Below, piece after piece: positions 45,550 to 57,000 of a stretch of 64,000 nt of DNA; position 1 is the stretch's first letter, and each line of letters opens with the position of its first letter. The position numbers and the translations under genes are program-made. The notes beneath the pieces are model-generated. The model saw nothing but the letters and a program-made list of their open reading frames with translations, made no database searches and was not told the origin of the DNA. Source of the stretch: Aquatica leii (taxonomy: Eukaryota; Arthropoda; Insecta; Coleoptera; Lampyridae); contig CM069436.1 of the NCBI GenBank assembly GCA_035610365.1, positions 86,925,912 through 86,989,911 on the forward strand, read 5' to 3'.

Positions 45550-46400
45550 TGAGTTTGGGTTCTGTGTCAACGGCCGAGACGTACCGTATCCTAACGTGGT
45601 AGCACTTGTGTTAATGCTAATCTTTAAACGGGTTCCGTTCTACGGCTGTAAAACGTACGCGGATTGTGGATCGTGTACAATCTATACCGGAGAGAGCAGT
45701 TTGCCATGTGGCTGCTATGCTTAAATCAATAGCTACTCTACCCAATTCCGATTGTTAGGTTCAATCTGCAGACTCTGTCTGTAGTGAGAGAAACGGACGG
45801 GTTTTATAAATCAAAAGCGTGGCAAGAGCGACTTGTCCCTGCAGCAGCGGAAGCGTCTTACGATAGCCGTACGCGGTCCAATACGCCTAGGATCTATGTG
45901 AGTGGCCTGGCGCCTTAGACCCATAAAACGTACAGCAATCTACCTGATTTCAGTATTATTTTAGGATGCTGGTGCATTTATGTGTAAAAGGCGAGGACTG
46001 TACGAACACTGCAAGGTAGCGAAGAAATCCATTCATAAAATGGAGGAAACCGCAACGGTGACTCGTCCAACGTGATCAATCAATCAATCAAATATCACTG
46101 CTACTCCCGATTGGGCACGCGAGAGCTGGTATTTGGGGTTCTGGACTGGACAGATAACATTTTCTAGAAATAAAAAGTCAGAAAGGAGGAGCCACTTGGA
46201 GTTGTACACTGAATTGCCAAGTTTCTACCAAGAGACTGGGTCGTAATACCTGCTAATAGGAAGGGGCTCTAGTTTTATACCTCCTACTGTGTAACGAAAA
46301 CCCGGGATGCGAGAACCAAGAGCTAAAATTTGCTTTAGTAATGCGATAGATTGGACGAGCCCGCAAAATGGCATACCATACCCCAGTAACTATGACTTTC
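45550..46400. other. GC-richer island of unknown nature
   Basis: About 850 bp with clearly higher GC and CpG than its neighbours and an (ATCA)n run near 46077-46092. No frame is open for long and no family was recognised. It may be a degraded mobile element or regulatory DNA. Confidence 0.35.
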
Positions 46401-48009
46401 TTAAGATAGCATTGTAGCACGATTGTAATTTGTTTGTTATGGTATGCACAAACTTTTTTAGGTCAAATCGTCCGAACACCAAATTTAATTGGTGCCATAC
46501 TATCCCAGTGCCAAGTTATCCGTCCCCGAAATAACTAAACCGAAATATACCACAATACAAAAGTCAAGTTGTACCTGTTAAACAGCCGTTGAAACTTTCG
46601 TTCAAAAAATTTCCAACTGTGATTGGAAAATGTGCAGAACATCGATAATATATCAACCACACATTCATTCTCCGGATGAGAAGTACAGTTTCCTTCACCC
46701 AAAATGACCGTTTAAAATTGTATCGTATATTCACATCTTAATGGTATGCTTTTCTCATTAGAAATTTTATTCTAAATAACCATTGTGAGCGTACCGTTTT
46801 TTTGTGCAAAACCACCTTAACATTATGTAGATGAACTGTGATTATATCGGTTTTAAAGCGGTCATTTTGGTTAAAGGCGATTGCGTACATCCGACGATCA
46901 AAATAGCAAAACGTTACGAAAAAATCAAGGTGTAATTGACCAGTCAAACGGTTAAAAAAAAATCAAACGTTAACTAAAAACTGTTGTAAGACCCCATCGG
47001 AAACACCAGACGTGCAGCGTAATCAGGAACAGTAACTTTGAATATGGTATAGCATTAACATTTGTTTCGGCAGTAAGCCTTCTAGTACTTGGTACCTTGA
47101 TTTTCTTTAACCTCCTTTTGAAAAGCTTAAGATCCACAATCTAACCCGACTACCATTACTGTTTCTTGATTTAAATCCGCTAACTTCGAATCAACGTCGT
47201 TGCAAAATTGTAAATAATTTATCTCACAAAAGTTTTCATCTCATTTTTATTTTATGTCTTTGTTATCGATTTTTTAAAATAATTTTTTAATTGTGACCCC
47301 AAATTTTTATTCCTCTTTATGTTTGGCTTCTTTTGGCACCGTTTGGAAAACTTTATAACATTTTTATTTTTCTTACCAATGTTTGTTTCTAGTGTTGGTC
47401 TTACTATGCACAATCACTACTTTTTGCAAATCACTTTAAATACATTTTTTTTCATCATGCAGTAGTAGTCAATGTTTCTGTCATTTCAAATTCTTGAACT
47501 CATTCTTCTATAATTTCTTTCTGCAAAAAACTGTTCATATGCCTAAAAACGTCTTATATCTTGTGATTCAGAATTGTAGCAGACCGTCCAATAGTTAAAG
47601 CAAACCACCGTACAGCAAGACAGCAATTGGTTCAACACATAGATTACAATCTCAAAAATTGAGAGTATATCAACTCCCACTAACACGTTACTCACAGTGC
47701 AATATCAGCCAAGCTGACTACTATTTAATATAGGTTCTGTAATGGTGTGGAGACACTTTCTTGCGTACAGTTTTCTTGACAAGTAGACGATATATCGCAA
47801 GCATTTTATTTAAACATATTGTGCCACTCACACCATATATCGGCGCTAATTATTGATTCTTCAACCTTTAATGTGTCGAGTAACGGGTGGATATTTCTCC
47901 ATGATCCCAAGGAAAACAATGTTATCAACCTTTTTTTCCAGTGGGTTTTCCAAGACTATCTGAGATGTCGGTGAGAAGGCGTCGTTGAAAATGCTACTAC
48001 TAATAAAAC
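46401..48009. other. Gene-free stretch
   Basis: No supported gene or repeat. Confidence 0.4.
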
Positions 48010-48930
48010 TAGTGCAATTCATAGCAAACGCGTAGAATCCTTGGTTCGGGAACACAATGGATGCATATGAACCCACTGAAGAAAAAAATAGGTAGACAAG
48101 AAAAGCAAACAACTAAATAACGAGAGAACGTGACAAATTGGTTGTATATATTTTTCACATAGACAAGGTTAAGTAAATTAGAGATAAAGTCGATCAACAA
48201 TTAACAAATACACAGTCGAAATAATCCCATGCAATAAAATTCTTGATAACTTGAGACTTAATCTTTCAAAAATGTAACACGAATAACGTATGACTTAACC
48301 CTTGGACTCGGAGTTCCTTAGTATTAGCTACTCTGTTTAATACTCCCGAGGAGTGCAAGCTTGCATTCGCCGACTGCAATAGCCATCACCGCTCTTGAAT
48401 ACGCCGTGAACAAATACTAAGGTTACTTGTTTGGTTCAAATCACGAACGTAATAATCAAATTCGATATAATCTGAAGGCTAGATAATTATACTCGACTGA
48501 AGGTAAATATTAATAACGATCGTAAACACCATAATATTAGTTCAAAGGTTAATATAAAAAACTGTAGATAAGCAAATAACAAAGCTAATATCTTAATATA
48601 ATTAACAAAGCAGAAGGCATTATATAAAAATGTACATATAAACAAGTAATAAAGCTGAAGGCTTAAAATAAGTAAATAACATAATAAACTATACCAGTTA
48701 TCGACAGCTGAAAAAAAGCCGAAAGTTTTCTTTTCAAACGTAACCCCTAAGGTAATCAACCCAACTTTGATTGCACTTAAATTTAATTGGTTCAATTTTA
48801 ATACCATTGCAATAGGATAATGATTTAACCCGTAACTATTAGGGCGAAGGAAAGGCTTCGAACCTCCGTCAACTTGTTGGGAGAGGTTCTGTAGCGATAT
48901 CAACAATCTAAATTCTTCATTCAATAACGG
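48010..48930 (+). repeat. Dispersed element B, copy 2
   Basis: Same orientation and order of blocks as 35060-35850, from AGAAAAGCAAACAACTAAATAA to CCTCCGTCAACTTGTTGG. Divergence between the two is considerable, with many small indels. The minus-strand open frame at 48487-48924 is not conserved in copy 1 and is not called. Confidence 0.75.
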
Positions 48931-51167
48931 TTCACAATCGAATTAAACAATCAAAGTTCCTACAAGTTAACCGCCTCGCAGCAAATGTCGGAAAAGAAAA
49001 AGCTACGCAACGAGGTGTCCCTCCCCCTGAACGAACGGACAGTCGCACTCGCTTACAGTGCGGTACTAGGAATTTTCGTTAAATTAGGAAATGTGAAATT
49101 TTTTTTGATAAAGGCACGTGTAACAACAGATTCACTACAGGAAAACGATCCTACCCACGAGAGCCTAGATTTCTCCCATTCTGAAACAGAAGCGGAAATC
49201 AATTCCTAGCCTTAACCTACCCCATACCCCATAAACTCCATGCTAGAAAGTGGTATAAACAATTTAAGTGCTAATTGCGTGTTTCTCTTTTTTGTATTTT
49301 TTAATTATCTCAAAAACTAGATTCAATAGACAAATCTGACAGTTATTTTGGATTCTACGCCAAAATGTCTGTTAGGCTGTGTTATGTTTGCGTTTTCATC
49401 TGTTTACAATAAACTGATTCCAACAAAAATAATTTTTAGAAAAGATGAAGGTGCATGCTACAAATTTTGGGAAAAAAAACTTATTTTCATTCTTGCACTC
49501 TGTATATGCTCAAAACATGAATGCAAACTATTATGTGTATACACTATGCGTCAAAATTAACACACCACTAAGAATTGTGTTTTATTTCAAATCCGTAGTC
49601 CGATTTTGATGTTTTAAATAGTTTTATAATAAACGTAGGCCCTGCGCATATGCCAACTTAACAGTGTATGTATTAAACAAATATGTCTACCAACCATTTA
49701 AAAAACGTTTTTCCAGATTCTTAGCCGGTAGAATTAATTACACTGTATTAGTACGTTGACGTGGTAAAACGTTTTTATAAATACAATTAAAAAAACTTTA
49801 TATTAAACAACAAAAAGCTAAAAATAAGTACAATCCATTAAGAGACTTAAAAAAAATAAACACGAGTTAAAATGTTAGCTAAAACAAAACCATAAAGATT
49901 CAATAATTGACGTACAGGTACACATAGACAATTGCTTCTTCACGTTTAACGACGTTGATAATAGCAAATTGAGAACCTCGTAAAAGACATATGGTAGTAA
50001 TAAAAAACTGGAAGTAATGAAAGAAAGTTATGAAAATGAAAATATTGTTAGAAAAATACAGCTTAACAATAACGAAATAGAAAAATCTATTCCACTACAT
50101 CACAAGAGAAACTTCCCACTAGTGCGAATACAAAACATTTACAAAGTAAAAGAATAAACTAACAAGTTTTCAGTGTGTTCTATCACATAATATTTTATTC
50201 GATACCGTTACCACGTCTTGTAGACGTTTCCACCCACATCTCATAAAAGCAATTACAACCGACAAATTCAATTTATTTTATCTAGAAATAAAATATTTAA
50301 CAAAAATAAAGTATTAATCCCGTAAAAAGGCAATCGATAAAGAAAGCAAAAGCCGAAATTGCACAATAAAAACAAATCGATGCGAACGTTTTGTGAACTG
50401 AGATAATCGTACAAATTGGAAATGTAACAGGATACTGCTCGAGGAAAACACAATCAGTAAAACGATTTTTCATTTTTGTTTGTATAAAAGATGTAATTAC
50501 AAATATTTTTCAGAAAATTCACTTAGTATCTTGTTACGCAAGACTTATTTCGAGTGGGCGTTGTTTTAACTTGATTAAAGGTTTCATTTAAGCATTCACG
50601 AATACCGCCCCCAGACATTGTAATACGATCGTAAGATAGTGAGAGCAAGGAAAATAAAAGGTGGTTGTGTTTGTAAAACAGATAACGGCAGTAATCTGGA
50701 TTTTTCTTGATTTAATCAATGTCTTATCCTTAAAAAGTGCGAGAGTACAAGACCATACAAGAAAACTTAGGTCCTGCGTCGTATTTAAACTTAAATTTAC
50801 AATTTTTGCATATACCTTCGATATTTTATTGCGCCGAAAAGACACAATTCCGAATTCAAATCGCCAAAAAAGTACCGTGAACATAACGCTAAAAATGGTC
50901 AAAATGCCGAACGTAGTGAAAACGAAAAAAATAAGACCACGCTTCAAACATTGTAACCGGACGTTAAACACGAATATCCCCGAACTCTCAACTTTATCAA
51001 ATTGCAAATTTCGTCTGAGATATTTTCGGCGTTTTGTTTACATAGTCATTTCGGCGTAAACATTTTCAGGATATTTACGTTTTGACCGTTTTGTTCACAT
51101 ACGTATTTTGGTAAAGGTAAGACTTCGGGTTTGTCGAATAAATTAGTTTTCCCCACGGTACTGTTTC
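48931..51167. other. Gene-free stretch
   Basis: Several short frames (for example 48985-49209 and 50588-51059 on both strands) show no recognisable domain. I cannot support a gene. Confidence 0.4.
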
Positions 51168-51410
51168 GGCAACCGTGGTGTAGTGGCTCTGCTCACAAAA
51201 CTAGAGTTCAAATCCCGATAACATCTAGAATTAGAACATCTAAGTACGGTCTTCCTTCGCAGGTCTGGCAAACTTGGAAAGTGTACTTATGCCAAAAGCA
51301 TCCTTCTCACATCTCGTCGTTCGGATTCGACATTAAACTGTAGGTCCCGTGCATTTGAAAAAATATAAATGCATGCGAGAGGGATGATCGAAAACTGCGA
51401 CAAAAGTATA
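51168..51410 (+). mobile_element. tRNA-derived SINE
   Basis: It opens with a pol III pair: A-box-like TGGTGTAGTGGCTCTGC and B-box-like GAGTTCAAATCCC about 30 bp later. A tRNA-unrelated body follows, containing CGACATTAAACTGTAGGTCC, a block resembling the GACGTTAAACC...GGTCCC segment common in arthropod SINEs. It ends in an A-rich stretch. One copy is seen in the window. Confidence 0.65.
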
Positions 51411-52019
51411 TAAAGCAAAAATATACCTATACATATACTTTTTCGACCATTTAACCACAACTTCGGCGTTTTGTCTTTTAGGCGATATGTCCAGGTCCGA
51501 GAACTTTAACAAAGTTAAAATACTACTAGTAACTCAATTTGAAAAAATCTATACTAGCGACATCTGTGTTTTGACTCCAGTACATGTGCAATTACATGAC
51601 CACCAATAAAGCAACCAACCGTCATGCCAAAAACAAGAGTTAATGTTATTAACAAGTTCAATAGAATCTTATTACCGTAAAAAAGTACGAGTTTTACTTA
51701 AAGAAAATAAGAAACCCGAATTACCATTCTACGTTGAGCTGTTCAAAAAAACTTATATCAAATGTTAGACTACAAACACCAGCTTCAGATTTGGTAACCT
51801 ATATAATTTCAACCAAAACATTTTTACAAAAATCGATTACTTGCTCCTCTTCCGATTCCCTTTGATGTTTTCTTTTATTCAAACAAAACAAAATAGATAA
51901 AAAGCTCAATAGAAATCGTAAACCGACAAAATCGGCTGTAATTTTTATCTCTCATTATAAAAAACGACCTTAAAACAGCAAAAAAATCTTAGAGAGAAAT
52001 GACAGCAAGTAAAAATTCC
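51411..52019. other. Gene-free stretch
   Basis: Probable intergenic DNA or 5' region of the LINE that follows. Confidence 0.35.
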
Positions 52020-52078
52020 ATCAACAAGAAACAAAAAAACGAAAAAAGATACAAAATTCATGCTGGGTCAATGCCCAT

Positions 52079-53062
52079 CTTAAGATGTTTCAAGTGCCAG
52101 AAGTTCGGTCACCAACAAGGTGACTGCAAGAGCTAGGTTCAATGCGGTAGTTGTACTAAAAAGCATAATACGAAACCGAAGGAGACCCTGTATGTGCTAA
52201 CTGTATGAGATATGGTCATAAAAGCGATGTGGTAAAACAGAAGGCGTCTTCTAACAACTACCCAGCGTCTCAAACAGACTTGACGCCAAGATATCTAATA
52301 CCGATTGTGGACTGTGAGGAGGCTGCTCTGACTCGTAGGATTGCGCATGTGAATTTCAGTGTTCTCGTGCTGCGACCTTAGAAGTCATGAGCTTCTCCTC
52401 CAACAATGTCATAGACATTCTACTGACCCAAGAACCATATGTGTATAGTTTTGGTTCAGAGTATAGGCTCGCTGGTGCGGCCTTGTCATTCAACAAGATC
52501 AGCGCATTCACTTCTACGTGGTATTTCTCAGCTATTGTTTACAATAGCGCGAAGTCTGAGTAGTCACCCTCAGTCATCTAACTAATGACTGCTTTGCCGT
52601 CTCCTTAATTACAGTTGAAAACACCTCCTTGGGTATTGTCGGCGTTTATTAGCCTCCAAGCGAGGATGTTCGTATTCATCTACAACATCTAGATAAAATT
52701 TTGGACAAACTAACAGACGTCCCGATTATTATAGCGGTCGATTTCAATGCAAAATCGCCGCTTTGGCATTCCTTGAAGACTGACAAACAAGGCAGAAGTG
52801 TAGAGAACCTCGTAGACAATAGTGACCTATGTGTTGTAAATGAGCCTGATTAACCATTCACTTTTCCTAGTCACCAAGGTAAAACAAACAATGCAAGTTA
52901 TAGCTAGAAAAATTTCTAACTGGAAAGTTATTCCAGGGGTGATTAAAAGTGATAGTCACGTGAAACGTTTTAGTTTAACCGTCAAAAATCGTCGAGTGGT
53001 TCCGATCCCTAAGCGTATCCTCGATGTCAAACGCATAGATCCTATAAAGCTAAACACAGCGC
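52079..53062 (+). pseudogene. LINE Gag zinc knuckles and endonuclease remnant
   Basis: CFKCQKFGHQQGDCKS and CGSCTKKHN are Gag-type knuckles. The endonuclease follows with NVIDILLTQEPYV, then IIIAVDFNAKSPLWHS (the DFNAxSxLW catalytic block), LVDNSDLCVVNEPD, and ISNWKVIPGVIKSDSHVKRF in place of the usual SDHH. Spread over several frames, hence non-functional. Confidence 0.7.
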
Positions 53063-53069
53063 CCTACTT

Positions 53070-54625
53070 TGTTACGAGAAAATCAGGTTCCTTGAGTTGG
53101 ACAGTCAATATTTGTTACGCTGGTCTTCTTGTAACAAAACGAATGCAACGCTTAGCGCAGTTTCTCCGGAGAGGGATCGCAGGCTTTGTGATGCTAAATT
53201 ATAACTTAAACCTAAAAAAAGGCGCCAAGACGATAAAAGATTAAATTAGAGAGGTAACGTCTAACTCTACCCGTAGCTAGAAAAGAACAAATAACACCAC
53301 AAAAGTAATAACACAGAATATATATTTATTTTATCACAAACAATAATTCCAAAGAAGTTGAAGAAAGTATGTAAGTATAAATTTTACAAACCTTAATACG
53401 TAGGTCGAATCAAAATCAAGTTGCGCCGTATACTGGGCAACACATTGTATAATAAACTGACCCTGTCGGTCTAAACTTTTACATACGCAGAAAGTATGAA
53501 TTTATATTCGTAAATTTAAAATCGCAAACAAACAACAAAACAATTTAAGCCTTCGAGACTCAACGCGTACTGCATATGACTTTGTGAAGCGCAAAATGAT
53601 CTTATTATTAATTGTGTTAACCTAACAGGCACGTACAGTCAGCAATCGACATGACCATTTGAAATAGCATAATAACACAGAATATACATTTATTTTATCA
53701 CAGGCAATAATTGCAAAGAGGACGAAGAAGGTACATAAATATAATTACGTAAGTTTTCTAAAAGCTAATACATGCGTCGGACAAAATATAAGTTGCGCCC
53801 TATACTGGGCAACACGTCGTACAGTAAACTCACCTAGTCGGTCTAAACTTTTACATTCGAAGAAGGAATGACTTTATATTTGTAAATTCAAAATCATAAA
53901 AGTATAAATAAAAAAATCGAACACTTACAGACTCGACGCGCACTGTATACGACTTTGTGACGCACAACATGATCTTATAATTAATTGTGTTAACCTAACA
54001 AGTACGTACGGCCAACGAAGTACTAATCGTAAAACTAGAAATTTTAATACTCACAGTTAGGTTTTATCCAATAGAGGATTAGCTAATTCCGTACTTGAGT
54101 TAGCTAAAACGTAATATTAAACCCAACACAAAAAAACATATAACGTTAACACAAATAAAGTTCCCCTTTAGCATCCAATCATTTGAGATCGCAAATGCGC
54201 ATCGTTTCCCTTCGACTTAACAGAAGAGCTTATCGTAGTAGTTTATCTCAAAAGAGGTACAATCCTGAAGGTTTCCGACCCCTGACGGTGTAAATAGTTA
54301 CGTTTCAATAACGTGACGTGATGGAAGTTTTCCCAACTATACCACCTGTTCGTTATCTTCAATGATAACGGTAAATGTGTGGTACGTACAGAAATCCGCC
54401 CGATTAGTTTTCACAAATTTAATCGGATATTCGCGTGAAATGGTCTAAAAGTGAAAGCCGCGTTAGGCGTAAAAATACAGAGCTCGACAATGGTCTTGCA
54501 TAAATATGCTGTCCAAAATTTGACACCTCGACGAAAGAGTAGGGGTGGGCGTGTTGAAGGAAAAATTTCATACTTGAAGGAATTTTTTATACTCAAAAAT
54601 TGAACTACCAACTTTTAACATAACA
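53070..54625 (+). repeat. Dispersed element A, copy 2 (nested in the R1-like LINE)
   Basis: It starts TGTTACGAG and ends CATAACA like copy 1. It is longer (1556 bp) because a block of about 360 bp starting ATAACACAGAATATA(T/C)ATTTA is present twice (about 53308 and 53670). The flanking direct repeat CCTACTT lies at 53063-53069 and 54630-54636. Coding sequence of the LINE continues on both sides, proving insertion. Confidence 0.85.
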
Positions 54626-54739
54626 ATTTCCTACTTATCTTCCACGTAGAGCGAAGTGTCACAATCTTAATTCCATCAACGTCTCTATTGATAAGCTGAC
54701 CAGGTAATCCTCAAATCCAGCTTAATGGTTTAAACCAAG

Positions 54740-56800
54740 TTCGCTCGAATTCTATAGCTAGTGTACCGTGGTGGAGTCCAAAACTAGATAGGTTAAAGCG
54801 AGACGTACGTTACTTAAAAAAGCATACACAAAAGGCCCCAGCAGAGCTAAAAATTCAATGGGTGAATTCGTACAAGGCCGCGCTTCACCGGCACAAACTG
54901 GCAGTAAAGAACGCTAAATTTAGCTCATGGCAAAGGTTTGTAGAGAAAAGTTTGGCAACAAGTCCGTGGGGATCAATTTATAGAATACACAAAAGTTCTT
55001 TGCAATCCAACCATGCTCCAACGTCCGTGACGGTGACGATACACTCTCACAAAGCTCGACACAATCAAGTCAATAGTTAGTTCCTTGATACCAGACGACC
55101 ATCAAATAAACGACGATCCTTACCAAATCCGAATAAAATCCCAATCTTTTGCAAGTATTGAATCCCGACATGACTGGGTAGTTACAAAAGAGGATATAGC
55201 GTCGGTGGCTAACAGAATTCCTTACAACAAAGTTCCCGAACCCGACCAAGTACACTGTAACGTACTAAAAACAGTTGTACAAGATACGTTCATTGACCTA
55301 TTCAACTCTTGTGTTCAATGCGGGTATTTTCCAAATAGTTGGAAAACTGGTAGGATAATAACGATTCTCAAGCCTGGTAAGAGAAATCTCGCTAACCCCA
55401 ACTCGTATAGTCCAATTACGCTACTTTCTGAACTTGACAAATCATTCCAACGAGTACTGTTGAATAAAATACATGACAATATTCCTCCACAAAGATTATT
55501 CCATCCCAGCCAGTACGGTTTCGTTCCCGGGAAATTGACAACAGACGCCATTCGTAAGTTAATGACGAAAGCACAAACAAACTTCTTCATGTACAGACAA
55601 TGCATTTTTATAGACATTTCAGGAGCGTTCAATAACGTATGAAGTTCTCGTCGTTAAGAGAGTGCCTGCAGACGCTGTGCGCGTTATTCGCAGTTATTTA
55701 TCAATTCGCTCAATCACTTATTCCACGAACGTTTCTGGTTTTTTCGACACAAAACGACTGACGAAAGGTTGTCCACAAGGATCGGTTTTCGAGCAGACCT
55801 TGTAAAACAGTTGTGGATTCTCTACTAGAACAAAACTTACATGATAACTGCGACTATCACAGTATCTGCAGACAACAGACGCGACCTAGAAATAAAATCA
55901 CGACAGTGCCTGAACATTCTGACTCTGACAAGTTGACTGTTTCAGCTGACGAGACCAAATATATAGTTTTTGGTTCCTCCTTAAAAAGAGAACCTTCACC
56001 TAACAAGATTTCAGTTCAAAGGGTTTTCAAGTTTAAGTACCTCGCTCTTTTGCTCGATCGTAAACTGAGTTTCGTTAAACACTGTTTCTATGTAGTTGAC
56101 AAGGGAAGTTTAGCACTTGTTCTCGCCGTAACTAGAACCTGCATAGAAAATCATTAGTGATCATTTCTAACAGTGCAGTCATCCCTATGCTAACATATGG
56201 CTGAGGCATCTGCTACCACAGACTGCGACATACCCACATCGTCAAGAAACTGGCATTCCTACATTCCTTATTCCATCGTACGATTTTCGAGGCATATAGT
56301 AGTGTTCTTATCAATTCCTTGTGCATTGTGACAAAACATCCCCCTCTGCATATCGTATTGCAGAGAATATAGTGCTCCAAAGTTATTGTAAGAATTGGCA
56401 CGTGTACATTCTTAGAACAGAAAGTTTCGACTGCAGATTTTCTTTCCTTTTCGGCCGTCAATGGCATCCCCAGGCTTTGATATTGAATTAATGGCAGCGG
56501 CAGTGGAATACATCCAATAAAGAACGTAACGCCTATTCCTTGATTCCAAATATCCTAGACTGGATCAACATGTCCCATAACCCAAAAAGACCGGCTGTCC
56601 AAATTCTGACATCGCACGACGGGTTCCATTGTCAACGTTGACAACCGGTGCATATCGTGTGGTGTTCCTGATACTTCGTCACATAGGATTCTCGCCTGTT
56701 GGGAGTTCCATGATGACCAGGGTACCCTAAGAACCCAAGTCAACCCGTATCCCGATTCCCTTGAGTCTATCCTTATACTAGTGTCCGACGTAAATGTACT
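54740..56800 (+). pseudogene. LINE reverse transcriptase and C-terminal zinc finger remnant
   Basis: VPWWSPKLDRLKRDVRYLK starts the linker. The RT shows YFPNSWKTGRIITILKPGK, SYSPITLLSELDK, HPSQYGFVPGKLTTDAI and motif A CIFIDISGAFNNV (55600-55640). The FADD motif region lies in broken frames. VIPMLTYG appears near 56180. A closing CISCGVPDTSSHRILACWEF zinc finger (about 56650-56710) is typical of R1-type ORF2 ends. Confidence 0.75.
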
Positions 56801-57000
56801 CATTGCATTCGCTAGAAGAAACCAGAGTCAAACGTAAATCAGAGTCTGATTTAGTTTATTTTTGCATGGTATTATTATTTTATTTTACAGTCAGCTACGG
56901 CAAAGTAGAGTATTTACTTAGTTATTTTTGCATGTGGCTGATTTTTTTATTTGATTATTTTTAGTTAACTGACAATTTCAGTTTCATTCTAGTCGTAGAT

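Larger units (their letters stand above)
52020..57000 (+). mobile_element. R1-like non-LTR retrotransposon, interrupted
   Basis: Order on the plus strand: Gag-like CCHC knuckles (about 52080-52160), endonuclease (52390-53062), then after a 1.56 kb inserted repeat the reverse transcriptase (54740-56160) and a C-terminal CCHC zinc finger (about 56650-56710). This matches the R1/TRAS group. Frameshifts and stops are numerous. The 3' end is approximate. Confidence 0.75.

Noticed and set aside
48487-48924. A 145-codon minus-strand membrane-protein-like gene
   Set aside because: It lies inside dispersed element B. The homologous region of the other copy has no such frame, and its hydrophobicity follows from AT-rich composition.
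50588-51059. Long overlapping frames on both strands (139 and 132 codons)
   Set aside because: No recognisable domain, no splice context and mutual overlap. Probably chance in this local composition.
53155-53300. GGCGCCAAG near 53220 as an LTR-retrotransposon primer binding site
   Set aside because: It lies inside element A, no LTR ends just before it, and no gag-pol follows.
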